The position numbers were made by a program, and so were the translations under genes. A stretch of 20,269 bases of DNA from Magicicada cassinii (Eukaryota > Arthropoda > Insecta > Hemiptera > Cicadidae), in contig JAOXNS010577535.1 of assembly GCA_028571305.1 (NCBI GenBank), positions 1 to 20,269 on the forward strand. Reading direction: 5' to 3'. The notes under the pieces were generated by a model, which was not told where the DNA came from, ran no database searches, and was given only the letters and a program-made list of their open reading frames with translations. How positions within the stretch are numbered: the first letter of the stretch is position 1; every line of letters begins with the position of its first letter. Shown piece after piece: positions 19,621 through 20,269 of this stretch.

Positions 19621-19651
19621 TTGTGTGTGTGAGTGTGTGTATGTGCGCGCG
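19621..19651 (+). repeat. (GT)n-(GC)n tract
   Basis: Interrupted GT repeats run into CGCGCG. Bases 19633-19651 alternate purine and pyrimidine without a break, a second Z-DNA-prone patch resembling the one at 8779-8804. Confidence 0.7.
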
Positions 19652-20197
19652 AGCGAGTTTAGGAGAAGAAATTATCTGCCTCAGCTATATAATTAACGTT
19701 TTACAGTGTTCAACTTTTAACAGATGATTATCAGTTGCTATGAAATAAAAAACGGCGATGTTTTGGTTTCGGATATGAATTAACTAATTTATAATTGGCT
19801 CCTGCATTTCCCAATTCTATTGCTTTTCTGTTTACTCCCAGCAGCCGATAAAATATAATAATGAAATCTTCATAAACGACACTTCAAATAGAATAAACGG
19901 CACTTGAAAATAATGATGTGCAATTCGATTTCTTGTTTGTTAAATTACTTTCGTTCTTACCTCTAATGGTCTGTACAGACCCAAATGCCGTTTAAATCAT
20001 TTCTTCCTTCTAATTTTGATTTCAGCACGTTATTTTTGCGTCATGCTTAATTTTTTTCTAAATTATAAATACAATAACAATACACCTACATAATTATATC
20101 TTTGTGTGGTGGATGCGTGTGTGTGTTAAATTTGTTGATTGCTTTATACGTATTTTCCTTGATTAAACATTTCTTTAATAAAATTTTACTTTATGTA

Positions 20198-20198
<1 letters not shown>
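19652..20198. other. AT-rich non-coding stretch, nothing recognised
   Basis: A short GT-rich patch lies near 20105-20126. No gene is supported. Confidence 0.55.
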
Positions 20199-20228
<30 letters not shown>

Positions 20229-20269
20229 CTTCTTCTTCTTCTTCTTCTTCTTCTTCTTCTTCTTCTTCT
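20199..20269 (+). repeat. (CTT)n microsatellite, runs off the window end
   Basis: Seventy-one bases of perfect CTT repeat, almost 24 units with no interruption, continuing to the last base, so the true length is unknown. On the minus strand this is (AAG)n. Confidence 0.97.

Noticed and set aside
1-20269. CRISPR array, operon or other bacterial system
   Set aside because: No regularly spaced repeats with unique spacers, no bacterial gene density and no ribosome binding sites; all signs are of animal intergenic DNA.

Overview
This window looks like repeat-rich, AT-rich animal DNA with no host protein-coding gene that I can support. All longer open frames are short (150 codons at most), scattered, and bounded by stops rather than by splice sites. 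The most likely source is an arthropod, perhaps a hemimetabolous insect with a large genome. Three things point that way: several relics of non-LTR retrotransposons (LINEs) whose C-terminal motifs I associate with arthropod genomes, a DD34D mariner relic, and a short run of the arthropod telomere unit (CCTAA). The species cannot be named from sequence alone.

Layout. 1-150 is the broken tail of a LINE reverse transcriptase cut by the window edge. 151-1659 shows nothing recognisable. 1660-2240 is the best preserved LINE 3' end, with a (GAT)n tail. 2241-7867 is AT-rich DNA with a few inverted repeats, a degenerate tetranucleotide tract near 5000-5130 and one GC-richer open frame of unknown meaning (7021-7308, minus). 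7868-8140 is a third LINE relic, older and containing a CCTAA run. 8680-8804 holds a long imperfect hairpin and a Z-DNA-prone alternating tract. 9261-9640 (minus) is a decayed mariner transposase in which the HD catalytic pair, the second half of the DD34D triad and the C-terminus can be followed. 9738-9793 has a short tandem duplication and a hairpin. 10048-10108 folds by eye into a type I hammerhead ribozyme, followed after about 110 bases by a fossil BEL/Pao-like gag segment (10218-10550).

The rest, 10561-17330, is intergenic-like and carries several perfect hairpins (13229-13287, 14375-14440) and microsatellites, notably (GT)n at 15062-15104 and a long pyrimidine tract at 15780-15962. 17372-17841 is a fourth LINE relic, whose normal stop codon can be placed, followed by a trinucleotide-rich tract. 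The window ends in an uninterrupted (CTT)n array.

The elements do not act together. The picture is successive insertion and decay of LINEs, a mariner and an LTR-type element in non-coding DNA. The observation most worth checking is the hammerhead-like motif at 10048-10108.
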